Shown: one piece after another, positions 56,501 through 64,000 of the stretch | Layout: every line of letters begins with the position of its first letter | Numbering within the stretch: position 1 is the stretch's first letter | Origin: an uncultured Rubripirellula sp. | GTDB taxonomy: Bacteria > Planctomycetota > Planctomycetia > Pirellulales > Pirellulaceae | DNA: 64,000 nucleotides | NCBI GenBank assembly: GCA_938045805.1 | Contig: CALIBL010000002.1 | Location: 124,001-188,000, forward strand | Direction: 5' to 3' | Translations under genes and position numbers: made by a program | The notes under the pieces: model-generated | The model's database searches: none | What the model saw: only the letters and a program-made list of their open reading frames with translations | Told to the model about the DNA's origin: nothing

Positions 56501-56682
56501 ACCTAATTATCCACCCACGGGTATGGAAGCGATTCCTAAGAGTCGCGCAAATGAGCGACGCATGGATTGTTCGTGGCAAAGTAGAAAGAGCCGAATCCAT
56601 CATGCATGTAATTGTAAATCACATTGAGGATATCAGTGGAGCTCTAAGTTCTTTTCGGCCACAGTCAAGAAACTTTCACTAA
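53548..56682 (+). CDS. dnaE2: Error-prone DNA polymerase DnaE2 (ImuC)
   Basis: From GTG at 53548 this encodes 1044 residues starting VRYTELRCKSNFSFLRGASH, the standard N-terminus of DnaE2; the frame is open 39 bp further upstream, but that part covers the promoter. The PHP domain comes first, then the polymerase III alpha core with GRGSAANSAVCYCLGIT, catalytic PDIDVDFEHQRRE and FGEYGFPESHAASFALLVY. A C-terminal OB domain follows (GLVLLRQRPGTAKGITFVTI). It is a C-family translesion polymerase used in SOS mutagenesis. Usually imuA and imuB lie next to it; neither is in this window, so they are elsewhere or missing. Confidence 0.93.
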   Translation: MRYTELRCKSNFSFLRGASHPHELIETASELGYAGIALTDIASVAGVVRAHTSAKELNLPFIVGTEVQLMDGPDVTIWPMNRTGYGQMCRLISVGQTRSDKGEHKLTWKDLCQHQKDLIVGIIAPSSALSINKRHSTFFESTHIHDLFGDRAYLLSDLHRSVDDLTTLAQLSNLSTKIKLPLVATGNVHYHSAERMILHDCITAIRHRTSIESISSKRFPNSQYHLRSIAEICDLYNAYPSAIARTEEIKSRCCFSLDELRYEYPEEIAPTGVTQLEHLRRLTWEGAQHRWPNGVPQSVIELIKHELAIIKDLRYESYFLTVWDLVRFARQQNILCQGRGSAANSAVCYCLGITNVDPSQSDVLFERFISRERNEAPDIDVDFEHQRREEVLQYLYAKYGRDRAGLTATIVSYRMRSAVREVGKAIGLSGDTLDSITKLSSRDDSFEDQCRRGGLDPQTEIGKRFNYLVKTIIGFPRHLSQHVGGMVMTQGKLCELCPIENASMDGRTIIQWNKDDLDELGILKVDILALGMLSALHKCFDLIQDHHHQTLTLSNIPQDDRQTYAMICKADTVGVFQIESRAQMSMLPRLRPKCFYDLVVEVAIVRPGPIQGNMVHPYLAARKNPKSVKYPNDKIRRVLEKTLGVPIFQEQAMRLAVVAAGFTPGEADQLRRAMAAWRRPGVIEKFRIKLLEGMKKTGLTETFAEHVFNQIRGFGEYGFPESHAASFALLVYASCYLKCHYPAAFCTALLNSQPMGFYSPAQLVSDARQHGVQFAPADVNFSDWECTLEKATCLPLSHTASQKNELVVRFGFNTISGLQQSTAKLIVAERKARGRFISMNDFTERTCLGKTTISLLADADLFSSLKQDRRKAIWDSLDCETSKRPQPLLNQLDIEDPIPNAILPMSKEEEVRADYQMQGLSLRGHPIFFLRNWIADQKCRKIIDLPHIRNGLYVKLAGLVLLRQRPGTAKGITFVTIEDESGQANLIIHPRVWKRFLRVAQMSDAWIVRGKVERAESIMHVIVNHIEDISGALSSFRPQSRNFH

Positions 56683-56693
56683 TCGTATCGACA

Positions 56694-57425
56694 TCAAAGA
56701 ACATTCGGTGCAACAAACCGCTCTGCTCGATAAGACTGCACATTGGAAACGTGCCATTGCCCCTGACCTTGCGAATCAACCAAATAATCCAGTGTCATAC
56801 TAATTTTCGTATTGATCGTTCCCGTCGGATCAGCAATGACCAATTCAGCATGCTGATTGCGGTATCGTGTGTAGAGACGAGTCGGCATGTCAAAGATCCA
56901 TTCAGCACCGGGTCCGCGTTGCCGAATCATCTCATTCACGCCATTATTCTTGAATTGCTCAAAGTTCTCACGTGCTTGAGGTTGACCTTGATAATGCTCT
57001 TCGAGTGACATCGTTGGATCCATCCGGTTGACGTAGTCCTTGTTTAGCTCCATGGCAAACTCTGTCTCGTCCATCGCAATAACATCGAGATAGATCAAAG
57101 CGAAAGCTTCAGCCTGCCGCGACAAAACTAAAGTCTTGAACCATGGCGTAAAGAAACTGCATACTCCGAAACCAACCGCAAGACAAATCCCCACGCGTGC
57201 TGGTTTGAGGCCGACAGGAGCAGGTCCGCTGTATTTTCTGAGGGCATGGGTACCCACCAAGATTGCTGCCACGGAAAAAGCGATCAGGGGAAGGCCAAGC
57301 AAACCTAGGACGCTCAAACCGCCAAGAATCAAACTGAAGAAGCCGCTGATCCGCAAAGGCACAACATCGGACTCCGCTACTTCGAACCCTGCCTCTGCAT
57401 TCATCTTTGGAATGGATGAATCCAT
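56694..57425 (-). CDS. Small membrane protein of unknown function
   Basis: The 243-residue protein has two membrane helices in its first 110 residues (ISGFFSLILGGLSVLGLLGL and RVGICLAVGFGVCSFFTPWF), arranged like DUF4190-type proteins. A soluble outer domain of about 130 residues follows, ending with a beta-rich part (AELVIADPTGTINTKISMTL). I do not recognise a named family. It is convergent with dnaE2, with 11 bp between stops, and stands alone in its orientation apart from lpxB 315 bp upstream. Confidence 0.78.
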   Translation of the reverse strand: MDSSIPKMNAEAGFEVAESDVVPLRISGFFSLILGGLSVLGLLGLPLIAFSVAAILVGTHALRKYSGPAPVGLKPARVGICLAVGFGVCSFFTPWFKTLVLSRQAEAFALIYLDVIAMDETEFAMELNKDYVNRMDPTMSLEEHYQGQPQARENFEQFKNNGVNEMIRQRGPGAEWIFDMPTRLYTRYRNQHAELVIADPTGTINTKISMTLDYLVDSQGQGQWHVSNVQSYRAERFVAPNVL

Positions 57426-57740
57426 GCTGTCATTACCCCATAAAAGCTAATCCAAATAATCTTTACCCTATCGATCTGACTCGCGAATTCGATAACTCGA
57501 GCATAATCAATAAGGGTCTTCAACTCATTCGCGCGGTCGCCGAAGGTCACCTCGGACCGTCGTTCTTAAATTTAGCACTTCCGTGGCTAAACCAATCTAT
57601 TTTAGCGTGGGTTTCTGCCACTTTTATACCCGCCAAACACTCTTCAACCGTAATAGCCGTTACGCAGGTTAAGTTGGAGAGGTTTGACAGTGAATGATGT
57701 ATTTTCAGAGAAAAATTTTCCGACGAAAACCGACCGTCAC
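57426..57740. other. Intergenic stretch between lpxB and the small membrane protein gene
   Basis: In this 315-bp gap only an imperfect hairpin was seen near 57537-57564 (CGGTCGCCGA paired with TCGGACCG), without a T-run on either strand. No gene was recognised. Confidence 0.35.
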
Positions 57741-58925
57741 CTAGCTGGGTACGTTTTTGACGCCCGCGACTCGATCCAAATCTCGAACGATGCACTCTGC
57801 CGCCCTGCGTGATGCGCCAGGAGACGCATAACGGTTCGCCAACTCATCAAGCTTTTGACCAATCGTACTCATGTAATCTTGGTCTGTCAGCAATCTCTGG
57901 ATCGAAGTGGTCAACATATCAACAGTAGGCTGGGGATCACCGACGGAGACCATCTCAGGGTAAATCTGTTCTCCCGCCATAAGATTAGGAAGTGTGAAAC
58001 TGTCGAGTTTTACCAAGTGCTTTGCGAGACGATGAAAAACCCTCCCGATTCGATAAGTCACGACAGCGGGAGTTTTTCTTGCCATCAATTCTAGACTGAC
58101 ACTACCACTTACCATCATTGCGCATTCACTTGCGTTGATGATTTCACTTGTCTTACCCACCCAAAATTCGATCGGCAACTCCCTGTCTGCTTCGCGTAGG
58201 CATTGACGACAATATTCTGCTTGCGATTCTCGATAGGCCGCGACCAAAAACTTGACATTAGGATTAGCCGCGTGGATCTGTCGAATGGACTGAAGCATGA
58301 TTGGCCATGTGCGATGCACTTCATGCTTCCTCGAACCGGGTAATACGGCTACTAAACGCGAGCCTCTTTCTTTAGCACGCTCGCATTGCATGAGGAAATC
58401 TTCATCCAAATCCGCTTGATAAACCGCATCAAAGAAAGGATGTCCGACGTATGTGGTTCGAATTCCATGAGAAGCATAGAACTCTTTCTCAATGGGAAGT
58501 ACAGCTAATACGTGATCAACCCAGCGCCGCATCTTTCTGATACGCCATCCCCCCCAAGCCCACAACTGTGGCGGACAGTAATAGTAGACCGGTATTCGTT
58601 GCTCTTTTGCTGCCTTCGCTATGTGCCAGTTAAAACCAGGAAAGTCAACCAACACGACCGCGTCAATCTCCTCTTGTTTGAATATCTGCTTAGCTTGGTC
58701 TGCAAACTTAAAAAACTGCCTTAGTTTTGGTAGCACCTCGACAAAACCCATTACAGCATGTTGTGTGAGATCAACGTCAATCATGCAGCCACAGCTTGAC
58801 ATGTTGTCTCCACCAAAGCCGCGAAACTGGAAACCTGAGTCTAGATCCTGCAATTCGCAAATCAGCTTTGCAGCATGCTGGTCTCCACTTGGCTCACCAA
58901 CTGAGAAGAAAATATTCCGAGACAT
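57741..58925 (-). CDS. lpxB: Lipid-A-disaccharide synthase
   Basis: The 394-residue protein begins MSRNIFFSVGEPSGDQHAAK, the conserved LpxB start. Later motifs are HAVMGFVEVLPKLRQFFK, VLVDFPGFNWHIAKAAKEQ, YYCPPQLWAWGGWRIRKM and VAVLPGSRKHEVHRTWPIML, followed by SGSVSLELMARKTPAVVTYR. This glycosyltransferase condenses UDP-diacylglucosamine with lipid X to lipid A disaccharide. Its presence implies an outer membrane with lipid A. Other lpx genes are not in the window. Confidence 0.96.
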   Translation of the reverse strand: MSRNIFFSVGEPSGDQHAAKLICELQDLDSGFQFRGFGGDNMSSCGCMIDVDLTQHAVMGFVEVLPKLRQFFKFADQAKQIFKQEEIDAVVLVDFPGFNWHIAKAAKEQRIPVYYYCPPQLWAWGGWRIRKMRRWVDHVLAVLPIEKEFYASHGIRTTYVGHPFFDAVYQADLDEDFLMQCERAKERGSRLVAVLPGSRKHEVHRTWPIMLQSIRQIHAANPNVKFLVAAYRESQAEYCRQCLREADRELPIEFWVGKTSEIINASECAMMVSGSVSLELMARKTPAVVTYRIGRVFHRLAKHLVKLDSFTLPNLMAGEQIYPEMVSVGDPQPTVDMLTTSIQRLLTDQDYMSTIGQKLDELANRYASPGASRRAAECIVRDLDRVAGVKNVPS

Positions 58926-59060
58926 TCAGAAGCTTTCGCAGGCAGTTAAATTTTTTTGCACTATGCACATGTTCATTATTAAAAAAACTGCACGACAATC
59001 GCGTCAATGCTGATCGACACAGCCATCAAATCACTCACCATTCGATTAGGGTCTGCGCAT

Positions 59061-59096
59061 AAAAAAGGCCCGCCAAGGATTACCATTGGCGGGCCT
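59061..59096 (-). terminator. Intrinsic terminator of the cysteine-rich protein gene
   Basis: A perfect 11-bp stem (59066-59076 with 59086-59096, loop 9 nt, core GGCCCGCC/GGCGGGCC) is followed on the minus strand by a run of T residues read from AAAAAA at 59061-59066. It lies about 50 nt after the stop of the gene at 59147. Confidence 0.92.
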
Positions 59097-59146
59097 CGTA
59101 TTCGCTGCGACTGAGAAGTTACAGTGAAGATACAAACGCTGTTGAT

Positions 59147-59884
59147 TTAGCGAACGTAAACTGCACTGGCTTGGATGACGCGACGATTAGTAGAAACACG
59201 TGCACTTGGATCAACCACTGGGGTTGGGATTGGAGCAGCCTTCATAGAAGTAACAGGTGCTGCTGGTTCGCATCCGCAAGCTGGCTCTTCACATCCACAA
59301 GCGGGCTCACCAGCCTCTTCGCCGGCATCGCAAGCATCACAGCTTTTGTCGCTGCAGGTCGAGAAAAGCTTAGCGAGAAGACCGCCGCACTTTGGACCTG
59401 AAGCTGCATCGCAAGCGTCTTCACATCCTTCAGCCGCAGGCTCACAACCGCAAGCAGGATCTTCGTCTGCTGAATCATCACAACTGCTGTCGCAACCGTT
59501 GAGCGTTGGGAACAACTTGGACAGTAGTCCGCCACAGCTCTTCGCTGCAGGCGAATCACATCCTGCTTCACAACCCTCAGCCGCTGGTTCACACCCGCAA
59601 ACTGGTTCTTCGCAGCCGCAAGCTGGATCTTCGGTAGCGCCAGGAGCTTCACAGCCGCAAGCTGGATCTTCGGTAGCACCGGGAGCTTCACAGCCGCAAG
59701 CAGGCTCTTCGCAGCCACAGGCTGGATCAGCTTCACTGCCAGCGTCAGCAGCGTCACACGCTGCTGTGTCACAACTTGAACCGCACTTGATACCAAGCAT
59801 TCGATCCAGTAGGTCAAAGCCGAATGATGGGCTGCTGATTCCAGCACCGATCACAAAGGCCATCGTTAAAATTGTCCGCTTCAT
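59147..59884 (-). CDS. Secreted cysteine-rich repeat protein
   Basis: From the ATG at 59884, with GGGAG 11 nt upstream, this encodes 245 residues: a signal peptide (MKRTILTMAFVIGAGISSPS) and a mature part with 30 cysteines. Most are in repeated ACGCEEP or ACGCEPAAEGC units, and two tandem GATEDPACGCEAP copies are encoded by a nearly identical 39-bp DNA repeat. Two CGGLLxKLF segments and an N-terminal DLLDRMLG form short hydrophobic helices. The C-terminus (RRVIQASAVYVR) is free of cysteine. I do not know a named family. A role as disulfide-linked envelope protein or metal binder is possible; planctomycete cell envelopes are known to be rich in Cys-containing protein. Confidence 0.82.
   Translation of the reverse strand: MKRTILTMAFVIGAGISSPSFGFDLLDRMLGIKCGSSCDTAACDAADAGSEADPACGCEEPACGCEAPGATEDPACGCEAPGATEDPACGCEEPVCGCEPAAEGCEAGCDSPAAKSCGGLLSKLFPTLNGCDSSCDDSADEDPACGCEPAAEGCEDACDAASGPKCGGLLAKLFSTCSDKSCDACDAGEEAGEPACGCEEPACGCEPAAPVTSMKAAPIPTPVVDPSARVSTNRRVIQASAVYVR
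59623..59700 (-). repeat. Two tandem copies of a 39-bp coding repeat
   Basis: Inside the cysteine-rich gene the units CTGGATCTTCGGTAGC...CCGCAAG (plus-strand reading) occur twice in tandem with only two base differences, encoding GATEDPACGCEAP twice. Recent duplication is likely, so copy number may vary between strains. Confidence 0.7.
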
Positions 59885-60511
59885 TGGAGCCACGTCTCCC
59901 TTTCGCAATTTGGCGGGTCGGTTTGTGTTGCTGCTTGCCGGGAATTGATTAATGTCGAATTGACTGATGTTTGAGATGGTTCCGAGAGGTGCAGTCGGCG
60001 GACGAAGTCGCCGGCGAGCACACCTCTTCGCGATTCATTCAACTCTAACCCACTCGCTAAACAGCTTATGGATCGACTTCGTTCAGTTGATTGATACTCA
60101 CACCCCGATCAAATCGGCCAGCGATCTTTCTCTGTACAAAGCCGCAACACTCGGCCGCTGGCATCCTCTGCCAGTCAGCACTAATAATGAGTTCAAAAAT
60201 CGGACTACACTGGCCACGAGCCCTTGATCCAATTGATGTCTCTATCGATATCGACGCGTGGTAGCCTCAAAAACAGTGTTCCAACGGATTTTCACGCGGA
60301 TGGTAAAGTTTGCCGGCAAGGCAATTTTTGACGTCGCCCAGAGGCAAAGCAATCTCCACTGGATCAAAAAATGGGGCTCGCTAGCCACCCTGTGGAGCTA
60401 CTCACTGTCTTGTGCTTCGTTTTATTCGCGTGAGTTGCATTAATAACCTGCAACAATCTCTTCTGTGAAGAACGACCCCATACACGCTTTCACAATCAGA
60501 ACTGATGACAA
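59885..60511. other. Long intergenic stretch between the cysteine-rich gene and the cupin gene
   Basis: This 627-bp gap holds divergent promoters and one nested inverted repeat at 59985-60027. No protein with convincing composition was found, and no known RNA family was recognised. Confidence 0.4.
59985..60027. repeat. Nested inverted repeat in the leader of the cysteine-rich gene
   Basis: AGAGGTG at 59985-59991 pairs with CACCTCT at 60021-60027, enclosing an inner CGGCG/CGCCG stem. It lies about 100 bp upstream of the cysteine-rich gene start and could form a hairpin in its leader RNA if transcription starts beyond it. Confidence 0.45.
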
Positions 60512-60862
60512 ATGGCCAATTCCCCACCCCAAATCATCAACTTATGCGAAATTCCGGCGGTTGATTGTCCATGCGGGAAGGCTCGACGCGCCTTCATCGA
60601 CCAATCGACCTTTCCAGGAACGATTCATCTCACTGACATTCATCAAGACGCCCAGGCTCATTTCCATGAGGAACACACCGAAATTTACGTTATTTTATCG
60701 TGCAAATCCGACGCAAAGATTGAGCTCGACGGTATCAATTATCCCGTCAGTCCCATGACCGCTATCCTGATACCGCCGAAGGTGAGACACAGAGCAATCG
60801 GGGAAATGCAAGTGCTGATCATCTGCAACCCAAAATTCGATCCTGCAGATGAGAAATTCTAG
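60512..60862 (+). CDS. Cupin-domain protein
   Basis: The 116-residue protein is one cupin barrel. The first cupin motif is AHFHEEHTEIYVIL with metal-binding His/His/Glu, and the second is in PMTAILIPPKVRHRAIG with the conserved His. A preceding Cys pair, CPCGKARRAF, is unusual and could add a metal or redox site. Small single-domain cupins are often sugar or metabolite-binding, dioxygenase-like or isomerase-like. No specific activity is evident. It is 108 bp upstream of a PQQ-propeller gene on the same strand. Confidence 0.88.
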   Translation: MANSPPQIINLCEIPAVDCPCGKARRAFIDQSTFPGTIHLTDIHQDAQAHFHEEHTEIYVILSCKSDAKIELDGINYPVSPMTAILIPPKVRHRAIGEMQVLIICNPKFDPADEKF

Positions 60863-60970
60863 AGGATTTCGTAAGACGGCCGATTCGCGTAAACTCTGTG
60901 GGTAAGCTAGAAGCAGGTTGAGTCTAGCTCAGCGCGGTACTATCCCACCTCATTCAACTCGGATTATTCA

Positions 60971-63220
60971 ATGCGTCTTTTCGCAAACACGCAAGCGATT
61001 TTTAGCACCCTCGCTTTCACCATCTGCATCAACTGCGTTAATGCAGCAGACTGGCCTTATTGGCGGGGCCCAAAATTCGATGGAACAGCTACAGCTTCAC
61101 AATTGCCTGACGACTGGAATCCAGAAGGCGGCGAGGGAAGCAACTTAGTTTGGGTGCGTGAGGACATTGGTGGCCCTTGCACACCCATCGTCATGAATGG
61201 AAAGCTTTACACGATTCAAAGATCTGAGCCCGGTACGTCGAGAGAGGGCGAAAAAGTTGTTTGCTTAGACGCAGTCACTGGTGAGACCCTGTGGGAGAAC
61301 CGTTACAACGTTTGGCTCTCTGATGTTCCAGCCGAGAGGGTTGGCTGGAGTAGTGTCGTCGGCGATCCAGAAACGGGACATGTTTATGCACTGGGTGCTT
61401 GCGATGTTTTTAACTGCATCGACGGTACTTCTGGTGAAACTCTGTGGAGTCGCCCACTTCATGAACAGTTTGGCATGCTCAGTACCTATGGTGGCCGAAC
61501 CAATTTCCCCGTGATTCACGAAGATTTGGTCATCATCAGCGGAATCATCATTAATTGGGGTGATTCCGCAAAACCGAATCATCGACTCATTGGAATGGAC
61601 AAACTCACCGGAGAAGTTCGTTGGTTTAGCGGCACTCGAGATCTCCCCTATGACACCACCTACTCCGCTCCTAGCTTGGTAACGATTGATGGTCAGCGAC
61701 AGCTTGTGATGGGGGCAGGTGACGGCGCGATTTGGGGATTTCAACCGAGAACCGGAAAACCTCTCTGGCACTATGACCTTTCACTACGAGGTATCTTTGC
61801 GACACCGCTTGTGGTTGGTAACCGTGTTTACGCCAGCCATAGTGAAGAAAATGTTGCACCTTTCAATAACTTGATGGGAGCCGTTGTTGCGATCGAGGTT
61901 TCGGGTCAAGGAGAGCAGACCCAAGCAAAAGAATTGTGGAAGCAGATGGAAGTCGTCTGTGGTTACAGTGAACCGGTTCTGATTAATGATCGACTTTATG
62001 TCGTCGATGACCGCTGCAAGATGTGGATCTTTGACGCGACGACTGGTGAACCGATTGTTGAACGCAAGGCTTTTGTTGGAAGTCGCCAACGTTCGGCACT
62101 GCTGTACGCAGATGGCAAAATCTACGTCACAAGCGAGAATGGCCGATGGGCAGTTGTTGCTCCGACAGAAGACGGATTCGAAGTTCTCAGTAAAGGCCGT
62201 ATTCGCGATGGAGACTTTGCTGGATCTCCAATCGTGGCAGACGGCAAACTCTACTTCCCAAGTACGACTGCTCTTTATTGTGTTGCGACTGAAAATTCGA
62301 CGCAGACCCCACAAGTCCTTTCTGAACTGATGGGACAGGAGTCGCCCGTGGAAGGTAACCCTGAGATCGCACAGCTCCAAATATTCCCTGCCGAAGCAAT
62401 TCTAAAGCCTGGCGAACAATTATCGTTGCAAGTGAACGCTTTCAACTCGCTAGGCCAAAAAGTAGCGATTAATGGAGAACTCAGTTTTGAAGTCACGGGA
62501 GCGGGATCCGTTGAAGGCAATGTCTTCTCCGCCCCGAGTGATGCAGCACATACCGGTTCGACGATCACCGCAAAAATTGGCTCCATCACTGGATCAACTC
62601 GCGTTCGAATCGTTCCGGAATTACCCTGGAAGTTCACATTTGATGAGCTCAAAGACCCACCTCTTTCTTGGGTAGGTGCTCGGTACCGACACGTCATTCG
62701 GCAGATTGATGGCTCGCCTGCATTAGTCAAAGTGAATACGATTCCAAAAGGTGCGAGGAGTCGAGCATGGATGGGTCCGAGTGACCTCAAGAACTACACC
62801 ATCAGCGCTGATGTACGAGGCTCTCGCATGAGTGAGCAGCTTCCTGACATTGGGCTTACCAACCACGGCTATGTGCTTGATCTGATGGGTGAAAGTCAGC
62901 AAATACAAATGAGAACCTGGTCCGCACAGAACCGACTCTCTCTCGGCAACGAAGCTTCCACCGTCGATTTTGCGTGGAAAGAAGACACCTGGTACCGCAT
63001 GAAGTTTCGTGTCGATATTCAAAGTGAACCTCCCGCAGCGGTGGCAATCCTGCGTGGCAAAATCTGGCCTCGTGACGAAGCAGAACCAGACCAATGGACT
63101 ATTACCGCTACCGATGAATCCCCGAATCTTTCTGCAAGCCCCGGTTTGTATGGAAATGCTAAAGTCGCGGAACTCTACCTTGATAACATCGAAGTGACCG
63201 CCAACGGCGATGACCTCTAA
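60971..63220 (+). CDS. Exported PQQ-type beta-propeller protein
   Basis: The 749-residue protein has a signal peptide (ending CVNAADWPYW) followed by a PQQ/BamB-like propeller opening with DWPYWRGPKFDG. Repeated blades such as LDAVTGETLWENRYNV, NCIDGTSGETLWSRPLHE and FQPRTGKPLWHYDLSLRG follow. The last about 300 residues form beta-rich domains, including an Ig-like part (LKPGEQLSLQVNAFNSLGQK) and a concanavalin-like region near the end. This layout is common in planctomycete secreted proteins. No catalytic residues of quinoprotein dehydrogenases were identified. A second PQQ protein gene follows after about 100 bp. Confidence 0.9.
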   Translation: MRLFANTQAIFSTLAFTICINCVNAADWPYWRGPKFDGTATASQLPDDWNPEGGEGSNLVWVREDIGGPCTPIVMNGKLYTIQRSEPGTSREGEKVVCLDAVTGETLWENRYNVWLSDVPAERVGWSSVVGDPETGHVYALGACDVFNCIDGTSGETLWSRPLHEQFGMLSTYGGRTNFPVIHEDLVIISGIIINWGDSAKPNHRLIGMDKLTGEVRWFSGTRDLPYDTTYSAPSLVTIDGQRQLVMGAGDGAIWGFQPRTGKPLWHYDLSLRGIFATPLVVGNRVYASHSEENVAPFNNLMGAVVAIEVSGQGEQTQAKELWKQMEVVCGYSEPVLINDRLYVVDDRCKMWIFDATTGEPIVERKAFVGSRQRSALLYADGKIYVTSENGRWAVVAPTEDGFEVLSKGRIRDGDFAGSPIVADGKLYFPSTTALYCVATENSTQTPQVLSELMGQESPVEGNPEIAQLQIFPAEAILKPGEQLSLQVNAFNSLGQKVAINGELSFEVTGAGSVEGNVFSAPSDAAHTGSTITAKIGSITGSTRVRIVPELPWKFTFDELKDPPLSWVGARYRHVIRQIDGSPALVKVNTIPKGARSRAWMGPSDLKNYTISADVRGSRMSEQLPDIGLTNHGYVLDLMGESQQIQMRTWSAQNRLSLGNEASTVDFAWKEDTWYRMKFRVDIQSEPPAAVAILRGKIWPRDEAEPDQWTITATDESPNLSASPGLYGNAKVAELYLDNIEVTANGDDL

Positions 63221-63321
63221 TCGCATGGTGCGTATTCGCTTTACCCCTTTCGCAGCTTTACCTCATGGGAAAGCTCACAAAAACTAACCAAAATCACCTC
63301 TCGTTCACCTACACCCGAAAC

Positions 63322-64000
63322 ATGTTGAAAAAAGAACTCTCTGCTTGGTCGCTACTCTTCGGCGCAACACTTGCTGGTTGCTTGGCTGTGGTCGCCGCGA
63401 GTGGTTGTAAACCACCAACACCAGAAAATGTCGATCTCTCAACGGGCGAGTACAAACCCGAAGTTTCAGAATCAAGCAATGTGACTGAGGCAGCCGAGAC
63501 CGTTAGTGGCAACGTCACCGCGGAACCAAGTGATTCCGTCGAGACGCCTGTCGAGGATGGTCAGGTCGGTGAACAGTCCGAAGTAGCAAAAGAGTTCGCT
63601 GCCCCAGAGGATGTGCTTGCAGCCGGAGGAGATTGGCCACAGTGGGGCGGCACACGCGAGAAAAACAACGTCCCAGGCGTCAAGAATGCCCCCACCGAGT
63701 GGAATATTGGGAAATTTGACCGTCGAACAGGAGAGTGGGACAAATCGAAAGCCGTCAACATCAACTGGTTTGGAAACCTCGGTAGTCAAACGTACGGAAA
63801 CCCAGTGGTCGCTGGTGGAACCGTCTATGTCGGCACCAATAATGGCGCGGGACATCTACAACGATATCCGTCAGAAGTTGATCTGGGATGCCTGCTAGCA
63901 TTCGATGAGAAAACGGGCGAGTTCCTTTGGCAACATAGTAGTGAAAAACTGATCACCGGTCGTGTCCATGACTGGCCACTCCAAGGCGTTTGCTGCGCAC
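63322..64000 (+). CDS. PQQ-type beta-propeller lipoprotein (3' end cut by window)
   Basis: The frame opens with ATG at 63322 and stays open for 226 codons to the window end. A signal segment leads to a lipobox-like VVAASGC, so Cys29 is the probable lipidated residue. A Ser/Thr/Glu-rich linker follows, then DWPQWGGTREKNNVPG, the usual opening of PQQ propeller proteins, and blade sequences VVAGGTVYVGTNN and LLAFDEKTGEFLWQH. It lies directly after a second PQQ propeller gene on the same strand and is probably co-transcribed with it. Ligand or function is unknown. Confidence 0.85.
   Translation, partial: MLKKELSAWSLLFGATLAGCLAVVAASGCKPPTPENVDLSTGEYKPEVSESSNVTEAAETVSGNVTAEPSDSVETPVEDGQVGEQSEVAKEFAAPEDVLAAGGDWPQWGGTREKNNVPGVKNAPTEWNIGKFDRRTGEWDKSKAVNINWFGNLGSQTYGNPVVAGGTVYVGTNNGAGHLQRYPSEVDLGCLLAFDEKTGEFLWQHSSEKLITGRVHDWPLQGVCCA

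Noticed and set aside
59560-59740. Repetitive sequence suspected to be a CRISPR array
   Set aside because: Repeats are in-frame coding units without spacers of constant length.
59175-59948. 257-codon plus-strand open frame over the cysteine-rich gene
   Set aside because: It is antisense to a gene with signal peptide, ribosome-binding site and terminator, and its Ser/Gln/Ala/Pro composition reflects the repeat on the other strand.
61784-62380. 198-codon minus-strand frame inside the PQQ propeller gene
   Set aside because: Antisense to a well-supported gene, no domain and no promoter.

Overview
The window reads as chromosomal DNA of a Gram-negative planctomycete of Pirellula/Rhodopirellula type, of moderate GC. 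Support comes from several planctomycete-style traits: an ExbD fused to an N-terminal zinc ribbon, many secreted PQQ-type beta-propeller proteins, a cysteine-rich secreted protein, large lineage-specific envelope proteins, weak or missing Shine-Dalgarno sites, and lpxB for lipid A. Both window edges cut a gene: glnD on the left and a PQQ-propeller lipoprotein on the right. No insertion sequence, prophage, integrase or CRISPR array was seen. This is mostly core chromosome with one large lineage-specific envelope operon.

Layout. 1-9.8 kb: nitrogen signalling (glnB, glnD), a cobalamin adenosyltransferase, a Nudix hydrolase, an unknown protein, a flavin reductase, nadD, priA and a cold-shock-domain protein. 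9.9-22.7 kb: eight genes on the minus strand with short gaps or overlaps. They encode a secreted alpha/alpha-toroid protein, a TonB-shaped single-pass protein, an ExbB/TolQ channel, two ExbD/TolR proteins, a membrane-anchored PQQ propeller, a family-5 solute-binding protein and a further secreted protein. This looks like a proton-motive-force driven envelope machine and is the most interesting region. 22.98 kb: tRNA-Phe followed by two terminator-like hairpins. 23.3-39.8 kb: an AGCS symporter coupled to a phosphodiesterase, dus, an ABC-F ATPase, sucA, a membrane coiled-coil protein, a DCC-family protein, purQ, a TVP38-type membrane protein, a methyltransferase, a Tat-exported NHL propeller and an EamA transporter.

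39.8-49.9 kb: a MoxR / DUF58 / transglutaminase operon, a ComM-like ATPase, and a possible three-gene unit (beta-barrel-like protein, di-heme peroxidase, methyltransferase), then an SRAP DNA-protein crosslink protein. 50-64 kb: a DUF4432 protein with a clear terminator, a TrkH potassium transporter, dnaE2 with a promoter overlapped by a perfect inverted repeat (a candidate SOS operator), a small membrane protein, lpxB, a 30-cysteine secreted repeat protein, a cupin, and two PQQ propeller proteins.

Functions were assigned by reading motifs in the translated sequence. No database search was run. Statements about family function are established knowledge, and statements about cooperation inside the 9.9-22.7 kb operon are inference.
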